Assembly: GCF_001655775.1 (NCBI RefSeq)
Contig: NZ_LXFF01000033.1
Coordinates: 1 to 64,000 of the forward strand
Reading direction: 5' to 3'
DNA length: 64,000 bases
Origin: Candidatus Arthromitus sp. SFB-turkey
GTDB lineage: Bacteria; Bacillota; Clostridia; Clostridiales; Clostridiaceae
Part shown: in pieces, positions 35,235 to 44,471 of the stretch
How positions within the stretch are numbered: the first letter of the stretch is position 1
How the letters are laid out: every line of letters begins with the position of its first letter
The notes under the pieces: model-generated
Databases searched by the model: none
The model's input: the letters and a program-made list of their open reading frames with translations, nothing else
Told to the model about the DNA's origin: nothing
Translations under genes and position numbers: made by a program

Positions 35235-36539
35235 ATGAACGTTAAATTGAATAACCTTGAAAATAGTAGAGTTGAGTTTATTGTTAAAGTTGATAGAGAT
35301 GAATTTTGTGAAGCTGTGCAGAAGTCTTTTAAGAAGAATGTTTCTAAATATAATGTTCCTGGGTTTAGAAGGGGTAAAGTTCCTTTTAAAATTTTCAAAC
35401 AAATGTTTGGATCTGAGGTGCTTTATAATGATGCAGCTAATTTAGTTATAGATAGAACATATAGAAAAGCTATAGATGAAAATAATGTTGAGGTTGTAGA
35501 TTATCCTAATATAGAAATTGTTACTTGTAGTGAAAATGAAGATTTTGAATATAAGGCTGTTGTTTATGTAAAACCTCAAGTTAAACTTGGTTTATATAAG
35601 GGGATTGAAGTTGAAGAAGTTAAGTATGAGGTTCTTGATGAAGATATTAATCGTGAGTTAGAAAGTTTAAGAGAGAAGAATTCACGTTTGATATCTAAGG
35701 AGAACGGTTTAGTTGAGAAAGATAATATTGCTATAATAGACTTTAAAGGTTTTATTGATGAAGAACCGTTTGATGGTGGAGAAGGTAAAGATTATAGTTT
35801 AGTTATTGGTTCTAAGACTTTTATCGATAATTTTGAAGATCAACTCATTGGCAAATCAAAGGGAGAAGAAGTTGTTGTAAATGTAAAATTTCCTGAGGAT
35901 TACAATGTTGAAGAATTAAAGGGTAAGCCTGCTAAGTTTGAGGTTAAAATAAAGGATATAAAATTAAAAGAGTTACCAGAGTTAGATGATAGTTTTGCTA
36001 AGAATTTTTCTGAGTTTGATAATATGGAAGATTTAAAAAATAGCATTAAGGATAGGTTAAAGACTAGTAATGATAATAAACAAAAATATGATTTTGAAAA
36101 TTCTTTGATTGAGAAAGTGTGCGAAAATGCAGAAGTATATATTCCAGAACCAATGATTGAAAGTGAGATAGATAGACTTGTCGGGGATTTTGAGAATAAG
36201 CTTAAATATCAAGGGATAAATTTAGATAAATACTGTGAGTATTATGGTATAAGTTTGGAAGATATAAGAAATAATTTTAGAGATAGAGCTAATAAACAGG
36301 TTTTATCAAATTTGGTTTTAGAAGAAATTTCTAAGAAGGAGAATATAGAAGTTAGTGATGATGAGTTAGAAGGTAAGGCTTTGGAATTATCGAAAATGTA
36401 TTCACAAGATGAAGAAAAGATAAATTCTATAAAAGATACGCTTTTGAAGACTAATAGAAGTCTATTGGAAAAAGATATGATATTTTCTAAGACCATTGAG
36501 TTTTTAGTTAATGAAAGTAAGAAAAAGCATAGTAAATAA
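35235..36539 (+). CDS. tig: Trigger factor
   Basis: 434 residues, normal length. The ribosome-binding loop GFRRGKVP is intact, a PPIase (FKBP-like) domain follows at about 150-240 (VEKDNIAIIDFKGFIDEE), and a helical C-terminal arm ends the protein. It shelters nascent chains at the ribosome exit. ATG 35235 is preferred to the GTG at 35232 because GGAGGAG is better spaced. The gene leads the tig-clpP-clpX-engB block. Confidence 0.95.
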   Translation: MNVKLNNLENSRVEFIVKVDRDEFCEAVQKSFKKNVSKYNVPGFRRGKVPFKIFKQMFGSEVLYNDAANLVIDRTYRKAIDENNVEVVDYPNIEIVTCSENEDFEYKAVVYVKPQVKLGLYKGIEVEEVKYEVLDEDINRELESLREKNSRLISKENGLVEKDNIAIIDFKGFIDEEPFDGGEGKDYSLVIGSKTFIDNFEDQLIGKSKGEEVVVNVKFPEDYNVEELKGKPAKFEVKIKDIKLKELPELDDSFAKNFSEFDNMEDLKNSIKDRLKTSNDNKQKYDFENSLIEKVCENAEVYIPEPMIESEIDRLVGDFENKLKYQGINLDKYCEYYGISLEDIRNNFRDRANKQVLSNLVLEEISKKENIEVSDDELEGKALELSKMYSQDEEKINSIKDTLLKTNRSLLEKDMIFSKTIEFLVNESKKKHSK

Positions 36540-36563
36540 TAATTATTTTTAAGGAGGAAAATT

Positions 36564-37157
36564 ATGGCTTTAGTACCTATAGTTGTTGAACAAACTAGTA
36601 AAGGTGAGCGTTCTTATGATATTTATTCTAGATTATTAAAGGAACGTATAATTTTTTTAGGTGATGAGGTCAATGATGTAACTGCTAGCTTGGTGGTAGC
36701 CCAGTTATTATTTCTTGAAAGTGAAGATATGGATAAAGATATACATTTATATATAAATAGTCCAGGTGGTTCTATAACGGCGGGTATGGCTATTTATGAT
36801 ACTATGCAATATATAAAACCAGATGTTTCTACTATATGTATAGGGATGGCAGCATCTATGGGAGCGTTTTTATTATCTTCTGGAGCTAAAGGTAAGAGAT
36901 ATGCTTTGCCTAATAGTGAGATAATGATACATCAACCATTAGGTGGATTTAGAGGTCAGGCTACTGATATAGACATACATGCTAAAAGAATACTTAAAAT
37001 GAAAAGTAATTTGAATAAAATATTAAGCGAAAATACTGGAAAACCACTAGCGCAAATAGAAGCAGATGTTGAGAGAGATTATTTTTTAAGTTCTGATGAG
37101 GCAAAAGAATATGGGCTTATAGATAGCGTTATAACTAAGAAAGTTAAGGGAATTTAA
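36564..37157 (+). CDS. clpP: ATP-dependent Clp protease proteolytic subunit
   Basis: 197 residues. Catalytic Ser98 sits in GMAASMGAF and His123 in MIHQP; NSPGGSI forms the oxyanion strand. It assembles into the barrel driven by ClpX, encoded next. The SD is AAGGAGG. Confidence 0.97.
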   Translation: MALVPIVVEQTSKGERSYDIYSRLLKERIIFLGDEVNDVTASLVVAQLLFLESEDMDKDIHLYINSPGGSITAGMAIYDTMQYIKPDVSTICIGMAASMGAFLLSSGAKGKRYALPNSEIMIHQPLGGFRGQATDIDIHAKRILKMKSNLNKILSENTGKPLAQIEADVERDYFLSSDEAKEYGLIDSVITKKVKGI

Positions 37158-37182
37158 TGTAATCTGTTTGTGAGGTGTAGTT

Positions 37183-38439
37183 ATGGCAAAGTTAGATGAA
37201 AAGAAACAATTAAAATGTTCTTTTTGTGGTAAAAGTCAGGAACAGGTAAAAAGGCTAATAGCAGGCCCAGGAGTTTATATATGTGATGAATGTATTAATT
37301 TATGTTCAGAAATAATAACAGATGATTGTGAAGATGAGCAAAAGGTAGAGGTTTCGAAGATACCAAAGCCTATGGAAATAAAAGAATATTTAGATCAGTA
37401 TGTGATAGGACAGGATCAAGCTAAAAGATCTGTATCTGTAGCGATATATAATCATTATAAAAGGATTAATTCAGCGGTTAAGGATGAGAATGTTGAGATT
37501 CAGAAGAGTAATATTTTATTGTTAGGACCTACAGGTTCTGGTAAAACATTAATAGCTCAGACTTTGGCAAAGTTTTTAAATGTTCCATTTGCAATAGCTG
37601 ATGCAACGACTTTGACTGAAGCTGGATATGTTGGAGAAGATGTTGAAAATATTCTTTTGAAATTAATTCAAAATGCAGATTATGATATAGAAAGAGCAGA
37701 GAAAGGTATAATATACATAGATGAAATAGATAAAATAGCTAGAAAGTCTGAAAACCCTTCTATAACTAGAGATGTATCAGGAGAAGGAGTACAACAAGCT
37801 TTATTAAAAATATTAGAAGGTACCACAGCATCAGTTCCTCCACAAGGTGGAAGAAAACATCCGCATCAGGAGTTTATACAAATAAATACTTCAAATATAT
37901 TATTTATTTGTGGTGGAGCATTCGATGGTATGGAAAAGATAATCGAACAAAGAATAAATGTAAGATCTATGGGATTCGGTGCGGATATAAAGTCAAAACA
38001 AGAAAAGGATTTAGGTGAGTTATTTAAGGAAATATTACCAGAAGATTTATTAAAATTTGGTTTGATACCAGAATTTATAGGAAGATTGCCTATAATAGTT
38101 TCTTTAAATGCATTAACGGTAGATGCGTTGGTACGTATACTTAAAGAACCTAAAAATGCAATTGTGAAACAATATAAAAAATTGTTTGAGTATGATGAAG
38201 TAAACTTAGAATTCGATGAGGAGGCATTATACAAAATAGCGAATAAAGCAATTAGTCGTGATACAGGTGCTCGGGGATTGAGAACTATTGTAGAAGATTT
38301 ACTTATTGATGTTATGTATGATATACCATCTAAAAAGAATGTTGATAAGGTTGTAGTTACAGAGAGTAGTGTAGATGATAAGAAAGTGAAAGTTATATAT
38401 AAGACAGATGAAAAAAAAAATGATATAGAAAGTGCATAA
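37183..38439 (+). CDS. clpX: Clp protease ATPase subunit ClpX
   Basis: 418 residues. An N-terminal C4 zinc finger (CSFCGKS and CDECINLC) is followed by an AAA+ domain with GPTGSGKT, Walker [10 protein letters not shown], sensor and the GFGA pore-loop region (MGFGADIK). It unfolds substrates for ClpP. In Clostridium the next genes are usually lonB/lonA; here engB follows at once. Confidence 0.97.
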   Translation: MAKLDEKKQLKCSFCGKSQEQVKRLIAGPGVYICDECINLCSEIITDDCEDEQKVEVSKIPKPMEIKEYLDQYVIGQDQAKRSVSVAIYNHYKRINSAVKDENVEIQKSNILLLGPTGSGKTLIAQTLAKFLNVPFAIADATTLTEAGYVGEDVENILLKLIQNADYDIERAEKGIIYIDEIDKIARKSENPSITRDVSGEGVQQALLKILEGTTASVPPQGGRKHPHQEFIQINTSNILFICGGAFDGMEKIIEQRINVRSMGFGADIKSKQEKDLGELFKEILPEDLLKFGLIPEFIGRLPIIVSLNALTVDALVRILKEPKNAIVKQYKKLFEYDEVNLEFDEEALYKIANKAISRDTGARGLRTIVEDLLIDVMYDIPSKKNVDKVVVTESSVDDKKVKVIYKTDEKKNDIESA

Positions 38440-38470
38440 AATTTTGATAATTTTATGATATTATTAAGAA

Positions 38471-39046
38471 ATGTTTATTGTGAAGAGTAGTGAATTTATA
38501 AAGTCTACGAGTAATGTTTGTGATTTTCCAAATGAAGGATTGAAAGAAATTGCAATTGTAGGTAGATCTAATGTTGGAAAATCTAGTATTATAAACTCGT
38601 TGTTAAATAGAAAAAGGATAGCTAAAGTTAGTTCTACACCAGGAAAAACACGTACTATAAATTTCTTTTTAATAAATAATAGTTTATATTTGGTTGATTT
38701 TCCAGGATATGGTTACGCGAAGGTGTCTAAATATGAAAGAAATTCTTGGAAATCTATGGTGGAATCGTATTTTTATAATAGAGATGTACTTAAAAAAGTA
38801 ATTCTTTTGATTGATTCAAGACATGATCCATTTGAAAGTGATCTTATTATGTGCAATTGGATAAAAGATATGAAGTATAATTTATCTATAGTTGCTACGA
38901 AATCAGATAAACTTAAATTTGCAGAGATAAAAAAAAATGATTTAAAATTTAGGAAAAATTTTGATGTATCTAAGATTTTATTTTACTCTGCGTTAAAAAA
39001 TGAAAATAGAAATGAGCTTTTAAACTTTATATTTTCTGATATTTAA
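38471..39046 (+). CDS. engB: Ribosome biogenesis GTPase EngB/YsxC
   Basis: 191 residues with all G motifs: G1 GRSNVGKSS, G2 Thr in PGKTRTINF, G3 DFPGYG, G4 TKSDK, G5 SALK. It assists assembly of the large ribosomal subunit. The SD is weak. A strong terminator follows. Confidence 0.95.
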   Translation: MFIVKSSEFIKSTSNVCDFPNEGLKEIAIVGRSNVGKSSIINSLLNRKRIAKVSSTPGKTRTINFFLINNSLYLVDFPGYGYAKVSKYERNSWKSMVESYFYNRDVLKKVILLIDSRHDPFESDLIMCNWIKDMKYNLSIVATKSDKLKFAEIKKNDLKFRKNFDVSKILFYSALKNENRNELLNFIFSDI

Positions 39047-39084
39047 AAAGTATATTATTTTTTATAATAATATACTTTTTTTAT
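39045..39084 (+). terminator. Terminator of the tig-clpPX-engB block
   Basis: AAAAAGTATATTATT pairs with AATAATATACTTTTT, followed by further T. Confidence 0.9.
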
Positions 39085-39146
39085 TGTAGCATGTTTTATT
39101 TTTGTACATAAGATTATTACGTAGAAATAAATTATAGGAGAGTAAT

Positions 39147-39671
39147 ATGGATTTTATGAATTTTATGAATCAACTTAATGATTCAGGATGTGGAAATTGC
39201 GGATGTGATTTGAATCAAGGATGTGGTAATAGTAATAATAATTTTGGTAATTTTGGGTGTGGGTCAGGATTATTGCCATTACTACTTTTGGCAGGACTAG
39301 GTCAAGGATTTGGTAATAATAATTTATCAGGTGGTGGTAATATGACTTGTTATCCAAATAATCAGTGTCAACAATTTATAACTCCTACTTCTGTTCCATA
39401 TTGTGGATCCAATTTAAAATATAAAACAAGAAGAGTTAGACAAGCGTATATGGAGGTTCCTGTATCAACTTATCAAGTTGCTCAACCATTTTGTGGAATT
39501 AATCAACAACCTACAACTATGAATATAATGCCTGTAGGTGGATATAGAAATGGAAATGGAACAGATTTGTGGACAATTTTATTATTGTTATCTTTATTAA
39601 ATAGAAATAATAGGAATATGTGTTGTCAACCACAGCCTAGAGGATGTAATAATGTTTCATCAGAATTATAG
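39147..39671 (+). CDS. Cys/Gly/Asn-rich protein, probable spore coat or exosporium component
   Basis: 174 residues with ten Cys, many Gly and Asn, and two short Leu-rich stretches (SGLLPLLLLAGLG and LWTILLLLSLL). The N-terminus has GCGNCGCDLNQGCGN. A central conserved-looking segment contains YKTRRVRQ and VPVSTYQV. Such composition is common in spore surface proteins that cross-link by disulfides. No family is recognised, so the role is inferred from composition and from sporulation genes nearby. Confidence 0.55.
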   Translation: MDFMNFMNQLNDSGCGNCGCDLNQGCGNSNNNFGNFGCGSGLLPLLLLAGLGQGFGNNNLSGGGNMTCYPNNQCQQFITPTSVPYCGSNLKYKTRRVRQAYMEVPVSTYQVAQPFCGINQQPTTMNIMPVGGYRNGNGTDLWTILLLLSLLNRNNRNMCCQPQPRGCNNVSSEL

Positions 39672-39722
39672 ATTTGTAAATGTATAATTTAAATATATTA
39701 TTCAATTTTATAGATTGAAAAA

Positions 39723-39751
39723 TTAGGAGGGTAAAAATTTTACCCTCCTAA
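39723..39751. repeat. 29-bp near-perfect palindrome
   Basis: The arms (39723-39736 and 39738-39751) pair fully around one base and include a GGAGGG/CCCTCC core. No T run follows on the plus strand, so it is not a standard rightward terminator. It lies between the two probable spore-layer genes. Confidence 0.7.
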
Positions 39752-39777
39752 AATATTGGATATTGGAGGTTTTAAAA

Positions 39778-40206
39778 ATGTCAAAACGTAAAAAGTCTTA
39801 TGATAAAATTAATGATGATAATAATTATTATAATAATAGAATGTTAGATTTAAATAATCAATATTTTAATAATTATCCTAATATGGCTATAAATAATGTT
39901 CAAGATGTTTTTAAAAATGGATTTAATTTAAATAATATATTCGAATTTTTAAATAGTATAGATTTTAGAAATTTAAATGCCATTATAGGTTTAATGTCAG
40001 ATGGTCTTGATATAAACAATATTAATTTTGGAAATTTTAATAATAATGAAGAGACTTATAAAAATTATACAAACCAAAGTACTTACAATAATGAGATGGT
40101 GATTAATTTTTTTAATTCATTAAAACCAATTTTAAGAAGTGAGTTTATAGATATTATTGATAACTTTATACAATTTTATATGGATGAGATAAATAAAGAG
40201 AAATAA
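39778..40206 (+). CDS. Asn-rich protein of unknown function
   Basis: 142 residues from ATG 39778, with GGAGG 8 bases ahead; the TTG at 39763 that opens the frame has none. The first 120 residues are rich in Asn and Tyr; the C-terminal 35 residues are a regular amphipathic helix (FFNSLKPILRSEFIDIIDNF). I do not recognise it. Its position after the Cys-rich gene suggests a spore-related role. Confidence 0.5.
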   Translation: MSKRKKSYDKINDDNNYYNNRMLDLNNQYFNNYPNMAINNVQDVFKNGFNLNNIFEFLNSIDFRNLNAIIGLMSDGLDINNINFGNFNNNEETYKNYTNQSTYNNEMVINFFNSLKPILRSEFIDIIDNFIQFYMDEINKEK

Positions 40207-40275
40207 TATATTTAAGTGTAAAATATTTTTAAATATGTATAATAAATCTATTTAGTGAAATAATATGGATAAATG

Positions 40276-40294
40276 GAGAAAAATTTTTTCTCCA
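40276..40294. repeat. Short inverted repeat
   Basis: GGAGAAAAA pairs with TTTTTCTCC around one base, in the region between the Asn-rich gene and perR. Confidence 0.5.
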
Positions 40295-40310
40295 CAAATC
40301 CCCCTTAAGT

Positions 40311-40346
40311 AAGGCTATCTATAATATAGATAGCCTTATATTTTTA
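40311..40346. terminator. Terminator between convergent genes
   Basis: 12-bp arms AAGGCTATCTAT and ATAGATAGCCTT (40311-40322, 40326-40337) with a T-rich run. It serves the Asn-rich gene and possibly perR. Confidence 0.85.
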
Positions 40347-40371
40347 TATATAAAATGATAAAACATTAAAT

Positions 40372-40806
40372 TTAAACAGTAGTTAATTCTCTAGAACAAC
40401 TTTTACATGTGCCATATAAAAATAAATCAAAATTTTGCACATCGTAATTTTCTATCGATAGAGAATTTATTAAATTAGTATCTAAATATAAATCTTCTAC
40501 TTTATTGCAATTTGTACATTTAATATGACCATGTAAATCTATGTTAGCATCATATCTAAAATTTTCTTCGCATACATTAATCATTTTTATAAGACCGTAA
40601 TCAACAAGAGTATTTAAGGTTTTGTATACGGTTGCTAAACTTATAGTTGGGATTATCTTTTTAATATTTTTATAAATTGTATCTACTGTAGGATGTTCAC
40701 ATGTAGATCTTAAATAAGAGTATATGTTTACTCTTTGTAGCGTCAATTTCAAATTATTTTCTTTAAATATTTGTATAATATCATCTATATTTTTATTATT
40801 AAACAT
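40372..40806 (-). CDS. perR: Fur-family regulator, PerR type
   Basis: 144 residues. The DNA-binding half has LATVYKTLNTLVDYGLI. The regulatory metal site of PerR is recognisable: His in HPTVDT, then FRYDANIDLHGHI with Asp and two His. Structural zinc is held by CTNC and CKSC. PerR senses peroxide through iron-driven oxidation of those His residues. The promoter region carries a PerR-like box over the -10. Confidence 0.82.
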   Translation of the reverse strand: MFNNKNIDDIIQIFKENNLKLTLQRVNIYSYLRSTCEHPTVDTIYKNIKKIIPTISLATVYKTLNTLVDYGLIKMINVCEENFRYDANIDLHGHIKCTNCNKVEDLYLDTNLINSLSIENYDVQNFDLFLYGTCKSCSRELTTV

Positions 40807-40831
40807 ACAACTATCCTTCTACAAATAATAA

Positions 40832-40846
40832 TTATAATAATTATAT
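40832..40846. promoter_or_regulatory. PerR box
   Basis: TTATAATAATTATAT matches the PerR consensus TTATAATNATTATAA at 13 of 14 defined positions and overlaps the perR -10 box, which implies autoregulation. The run is AT-only, so chance matches are possible. Confidence 0.55.
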
Positions 40847-40868
40847 AATAATTATTATTAAATGTCAA
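40840..40868 (-). promoter_or_regulatory. Consensus promoter of perR
   Basis: On the reverse strand TTGACA (40863-40868), exactly 17 bases, TATAAT (40840-40845): a full consensus sigma-A promoter. Confidence 0.75.
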
Positions 40869-40880
40869 AAAAATGTAACA

Positions 40881-41384
40881 TTATAGATTGTTGATAAAAT
40901 TATTATTATAAATATAATTAATAATTCTTGTTAGCATTAAATCGTACATTAAAAATATAAAAGATGAGATTATACATGAAAACATAATTATAATAAAATT
41001 TATTTTTATAGGAAAAAATAATTTTAAATATGTAAAAAATATTAATAAAAATAAAATATTGAAATACACTAGTTTAAGAAATATTTCAATCACAACATTA
41101 TTAAAATTTTCTATATAAAATTTTAATATAGGATATGAACCAAAAAATAAAACATAAATTAGAGAATATTCTATGAGTCCAAAAGTGATTGAAGTAATTG
41201 TTGAAGATATTAAAATTAAAAAAGAATATTTTGTACCAAATTTTATTATTGATAAACATATAATAAGTGAAGAAAAAGTTAGTAATGTTAGGTCTGCGAT
41301 GTTTATTATTTTGGATAATAAAAAAAGAATTATAGTTATAGAGACTAAAATTGAACCTTTAGTTATTTTACTAGCACGTATCAT
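40881..41384 (-). CDS. Polytopic membrane protein of unknown function
   Basis: About 167 residues, almost wholly hydrophobic, with five or six TM helices. The ATG shares one base with the stop of the J-like gene (TAATG), so translation is coupled. It is the last of a three-gene operon. The overall look resembles small membrane S-components or chaperone-linked membrane proteins; no family is certain. Confidence 0.55.
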   Translation of the reverse strand: MIRASKITKGSILVSITIILFLLSKIINIADLTLLTFSSLIICLSIIKFGTKYSFLILISSTITSITFGLIEYSLIYVLFFGSYPILKFYIENFNNVVIEIFLKLVYFNILFLLIFFTYLKLFFPIKINFIIIMFSCIISSFIFLMYDLMLTRIINYIYNNNFINNL

Positions 41385-41965
41385 TAGCAACAAGAAATAA
41401 AGTCACAACCACAACATTCACAACATGAATCAATACATAAGAGAGTACAACAAGTATCACAACAACATCCAGAATTATCCCCAATTGTTGCTCTTTTAGA
41501 ATATGTTTGTCTAAATTGATTATTTGAATTTTTAAAAGAATTATAAGCTTGACTATATTCAAAATTATTAGGTTCAAGGTTATATGCTATTTCAAAGTGG
41601 CTTTGACTTTTATCATACCAACCTTCTTTATAATAAACTTGACCAATTAAATAATTCCATTCTGCATTTCTATTTTCTATTTTCCATAATTTTTCACGAG
41701 CTTCATCTAATAAATTTGAATTTATCAGATTTCTTATTTGAGACATTAAAACTTTTTCATTATTTGAGGAGTTAAAAACATTGTTCATTAAATAATCATA
41801 AGCACTATTTACTTCAAGAATTTTTTGATTTATTTCATTGAAATTTGAGTTATCATTATTTAATTGTGAATTATAAGTATTAATTAAATTTTTATAAGAT
41901 AATTTAACTTCTTCAATGCTTGCATTTTCGTTTAATTTTAAAATATCAAAATATTTTTTATTCAT
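41384..41965 (-). CDS. J-domain-like protein with TPR and Cys-rich tail
   Basis: 193 residues. Residues 1-60 have the J-domain pattern (YFDILKLNENASIEEVKLSY and AYDYLM), but the HPD tripeptide needed to stimulate DnaK is replaced by NSQ. A TPR-like middle follows (WNYLIGQVYYKEGWYDKS). The last 28 residues contain 13 Cys in CC and CCC clusters. It overlaps DUF5685 upstream by 8 bases. The tail may bind metal or form disulfides. Confidence 0.7.
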   Translation of the reverse strand: MNKKYFDILKLNENASIEEVKLSYKNLINTYNSQLNNDNSNFNEINQKILEVNSAYDYLMNNVFNSSNNEKVLMSQIRNLINSNLLDEAREKLWKIENRNAEWNYLIGQVYYKEGWYDKSQSHFEIAYNLEPNNFEYSQAYNSFKNSNNQFRQTYSKRATIGDNSGCCCDTCCTLLCIDSCCECCGCDFISCC

Positions 41966-42875
41966 TTATAACACTTCCTTTTTGTTTTGAACATTGAAAA
42001 TGATTTACAATTTTATCTATTTTAAAAGGCATACCTAATTGTAAAATATTTTCAATTAAATCATAATTTTTATCTATTGATAACTTTTCAAAATTTTCTA
42101 AACATTTACTATTTATGTATGTAAGAAGTGATGAAAATTTATCTTTAATATTTTTCTTAAATTTTATAATATCCATATTTTTTGATAAAACCGTGCTATT
42201 ATCTAAATTAAAAATTGGATTGAATGATTTATTTTTAAAATCTTTTTCTATATCATTAAAAGCATCTATTATATAAATCCATTTACCTAAATTATATCCT
42301 ATATTTTCTAGATAATGTAAATATTTTTCATTAAAATTATTTATTTTTGCGTAAAAATTAAAAATATTTTTTGTAATGGTACCAAATGGATGAGAAAATT
42401 CATCAATTGAAAGTTTTTTATTTGACATTTCTAAATTTTTTAAATTATTTAAGTTTTTAAAGATAATCTCTTTTATTTCATCAAATTCCCTAGGTAATTT
42501 TTGCATATATTTGTTAGAAATTGGAAAAATAATTTTTGAAAATAAATTATTTTCATCATTAATATCGTCAATTATTTTATTATGTGCTAAAATTATGGTT
42601 ATATGACTAGCGTAATTTATGCTAGGATTATTTTTAATTATAAATTTTTTTTCAACAGGATGTATTAAACATGTTTTTTTTTCTATGTTATGTTTAACTG
42701 TAGAAAAACTATCAAGTAGAATTGCCATAAATGTTGTATCAAAATTTATACTTACTCTTGGAATATTTCCATAATTTTTTTTTATTTCATGACACAAACT
42801 ACAGTAGTAACTTTTAAATGTGTTATAGTATCTTATTTTTAAATCCGGTTTGAAGGGATATACGTATCCAAACAT
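41958..42875 (-). CDS. DUF5685 family protein
   Basis: 305 residues. The N-terminus MFGYVYPFKPDLKIRYY and the following YYCSLCHEIKKNYG are typical of DUF5685, an uncharacterised clostridial family that often neighbours a J-domain gene. An Asp-rich helix (WIYIIDAFNDIEKD) and Cys pairs may bind metal. It is first in the three-gene overlapping operon. Function unknown. Confidence 0.72.
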   Translation of the reverse strand: MFGYVYPFKPDLKIRYYNTFKSYYCSLCHEIKKNYGNIPRVSINFDTTFMAILLDSFSTVKHNIEKKTCLIHPVEKKFIIKNNPSINYASHITIILAHNKIIDDINDENNLFSKIIFPISNKYMQKLPREFDEIKEIIFKNLNNLKNLEMSNKKLSIDEFSHPFGTITKNIFNFYAKINNFNEKYLHYLENIGYNLGKWIYIIDAFNDIEKDFKNKSFNPIFNLDNSTVLSKNMDIIKFKKNIKDKFSSLLTYINSKCLENFEKLSIDKNYDLIENILQLGMPFKIDKIVNHFQCSKQKGSVINE

Positions 42876-42982
42876 TTTTATATTACCTCTTAATAATTTT
42901 TATTTAAGAGTATAGCATAAAAACATATTTGTTAAGTTAAAAATCATATAAAAATTTTTATTAAGGTTTTGGAGGTTTATTT

Positions 42983-43147
42983 ATGGAATGTTATTTTTTA
43001 TCAACTTCATCTGAAATAGTTGAATGTTTTAAAGAGTGTGCCTATTACAATAAGGATAAAGAAAATCCAGCAGAGGATTGTCCATTTGCTCAAATATTTA
43101 AAGGAAAGAGTTATACTAACATTAAAAGAGAGGCTGTAAATAATTAA
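42983..43147 (+). CDS. Small Cys-containing protein (54 residues)
   Basis: ATG 42983 has a strong GGAGG SD 7 bases ahead. The product begins MECYFLSTSSEIVECF and has four Cys (residues 3, 15, 19 and 34), with CFKEC and EDCPF patterns suggesting a small metal site. The gene stands alone between the DUF5685 promoter region and a strong terminator, which supports a real transcript. I cannot name it. Confidence 0.65.
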   Translation: MECYFLSTSSEIVECFKECAYYNKDKENPAEDCPFAQIFKGKSYTNIKREAVNN

Positions 43148-43168
43148 TTTAATGGTGTACATATTTTG

Positions 43169-43210
43169 AAATCTAAGTATTTTAAATTTAAAATGCTTAG
43201 ATTTTTTTTT
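43169..43210 (+). terminator. Terminator after the small Cys protein
   Basis: AAATCTAAG and CTTAGATTT outer arms, with an inner ATTTTAAA/TTTAAAAT, then a long T run. Confidence 0.9.
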
Positions 43211-43273
43211 GTAGATAAAATTAATTTAATATTGTAATATTTATTTATAAAAAATATTTTGGAGTTGATGATT

Positions 43274-44458
43274 TTGTTTAATATAGATTTTTTAGAAGAA
43301 GCAAAATTAATAAGAGATGAAATAATTAACAATAGAAGATATTTTCATGAATATCCAGAAGTTGGGTTTGAAGAATTTAATACTTCAAAGAAAATTGTGG
43401 AATTTTTAAATTCTTTGGGAATTGAAAATAAAGTTGTATGTGGAACAGGTATTGTTGCTTTAATAAAGGGAAATGGAGATGGACCTGTTATAGCTTTAAG
43501 ATCAGATTTAGATGCATTACCACTTGAAGATAGAAAAAATGTCGAATATGCTTCTAAAATAAAAGGGAAAATGCATGCATGTGGACATGATGGACACATG
43601 TCTATACTTATGGGAGCAGCTAAAATATTAAATAAACATAAAGATGAGTTTAAAGGAACTGTTAAATTAATTTTTGAACCAGCAGAAGAAACTGTTGGTG
43701 GCGCTAAATTTATGATTGAAGAAGGAGTTTTACAAAATCCAAAAGTTGATGCAATAGTTGGACTTCATGTTTCTGAACTCCTTGATTCAGGTACAATTGG
43801 TTTAAAATATGGTGTTGTTAATGCTGCATCTAATCCTTTTAAAATAATTGTAAAAGGAAGAGGAGGACATGGAGCACACCCTGAAGACTGTGTTGACCCT
43901 ATAGTTGCAGCTTGTAATATGGTAACTTCTCTTCAAACAATTGTAAGTAGAGAAATAAGTCCTCATAATCCATCTGTTATTACAATTGGACAGTTTTTAG
44001 GTGGAACTGCACCTAATATCATTCCAGAAGAGGTAGTACTTGAAGGAGTTATTAGAACTATAACCAAAGAAGATAGAAAGTATGCTATAAATAGATTAAA
44101 AGAAATTTGTGAAGGAATTGCTTTAGCTATGAGGGTTAAAGTTGAAATTGAAATTGTAGATGGATATCCATGTTTATATAATAATGATAAAATGGTGTCT
44201 TTTGGGGAAGAAGTGTTTAAAAAAGTTTTAGGAAAAGACAATGTTATTATGGATATATGTCCTTCTATGGGGGTTGAAAGTTTTGCGTATTTTTCTGAGG
44301 CTGTACCATCGCTTTTTTATTTTCTTGGAACGAGAAATATTTTAAAAGGGATTGTTCATCCTGCTCATGGAAGTTTATTTGATTTAGATGAAGAAGGTTT
44401 AATATTTGGAGCTGCACTTCAAAGTGCTATTGCATTTAATTATTTAAATAGTAATTAG
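43274..44458 (+). CDS. M20 amidohydrolase (HipO/N-acyl amino acid type)
   Basis: About 394 residues. Metal and catalytic landmarks are RSDLDALP, HACGHDGHM, EPAEETVGGAKFM, the His of VGLHVSE, and HPAHGS near the end, matching the M20D family. It deacylates N-acetyl or N-benzoyl amino acids, or N-acetyl-diaminopimelate. Start choice: GGAGTTGAT precedes both ATG 43268 (3 bases from GGAG) and TTG 43274 (9 bases); TTG fits spacing better. The pseudouridine synthase gene follows at once. Confidence 0.88.
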   Translation: MFNIDFLEEAKLIRDEIINNRRYFHEYPEVGFEEFNTSKKIVEFLNSLGIENKVVCGTGIVALIKGNGDGPVIALRSDLDALPLEDRKNVEYASKIKGKMHACGHDGHMSILMGAAKILNKHKDEFKGTVKLIFEPAEETVGGAKFMIEEGVLQNPKVDAIVGLHVSELLDSGTIGLKYGVVNAASNPFKIIVKGRGGHGAHPEDCVDPIVAACNMVTSLQTIVSREISPHNPSVITIGQFLGGTAPNIIPEEVVLEGVIRTITKEDRKYAINRLKEICEGIALAMRVKVEIEIVDGYPCLYNNDKMVSFGEEVFKKVLGKDNVIMDICPSMGVESFAYFSEAVPSLFYFLGTRNILKGIVHPAHGSLFDLDEEGLIFGAALQSAIAFNYLNSN

Positions 44459-44471
44459 ATTGGGAGAAATC

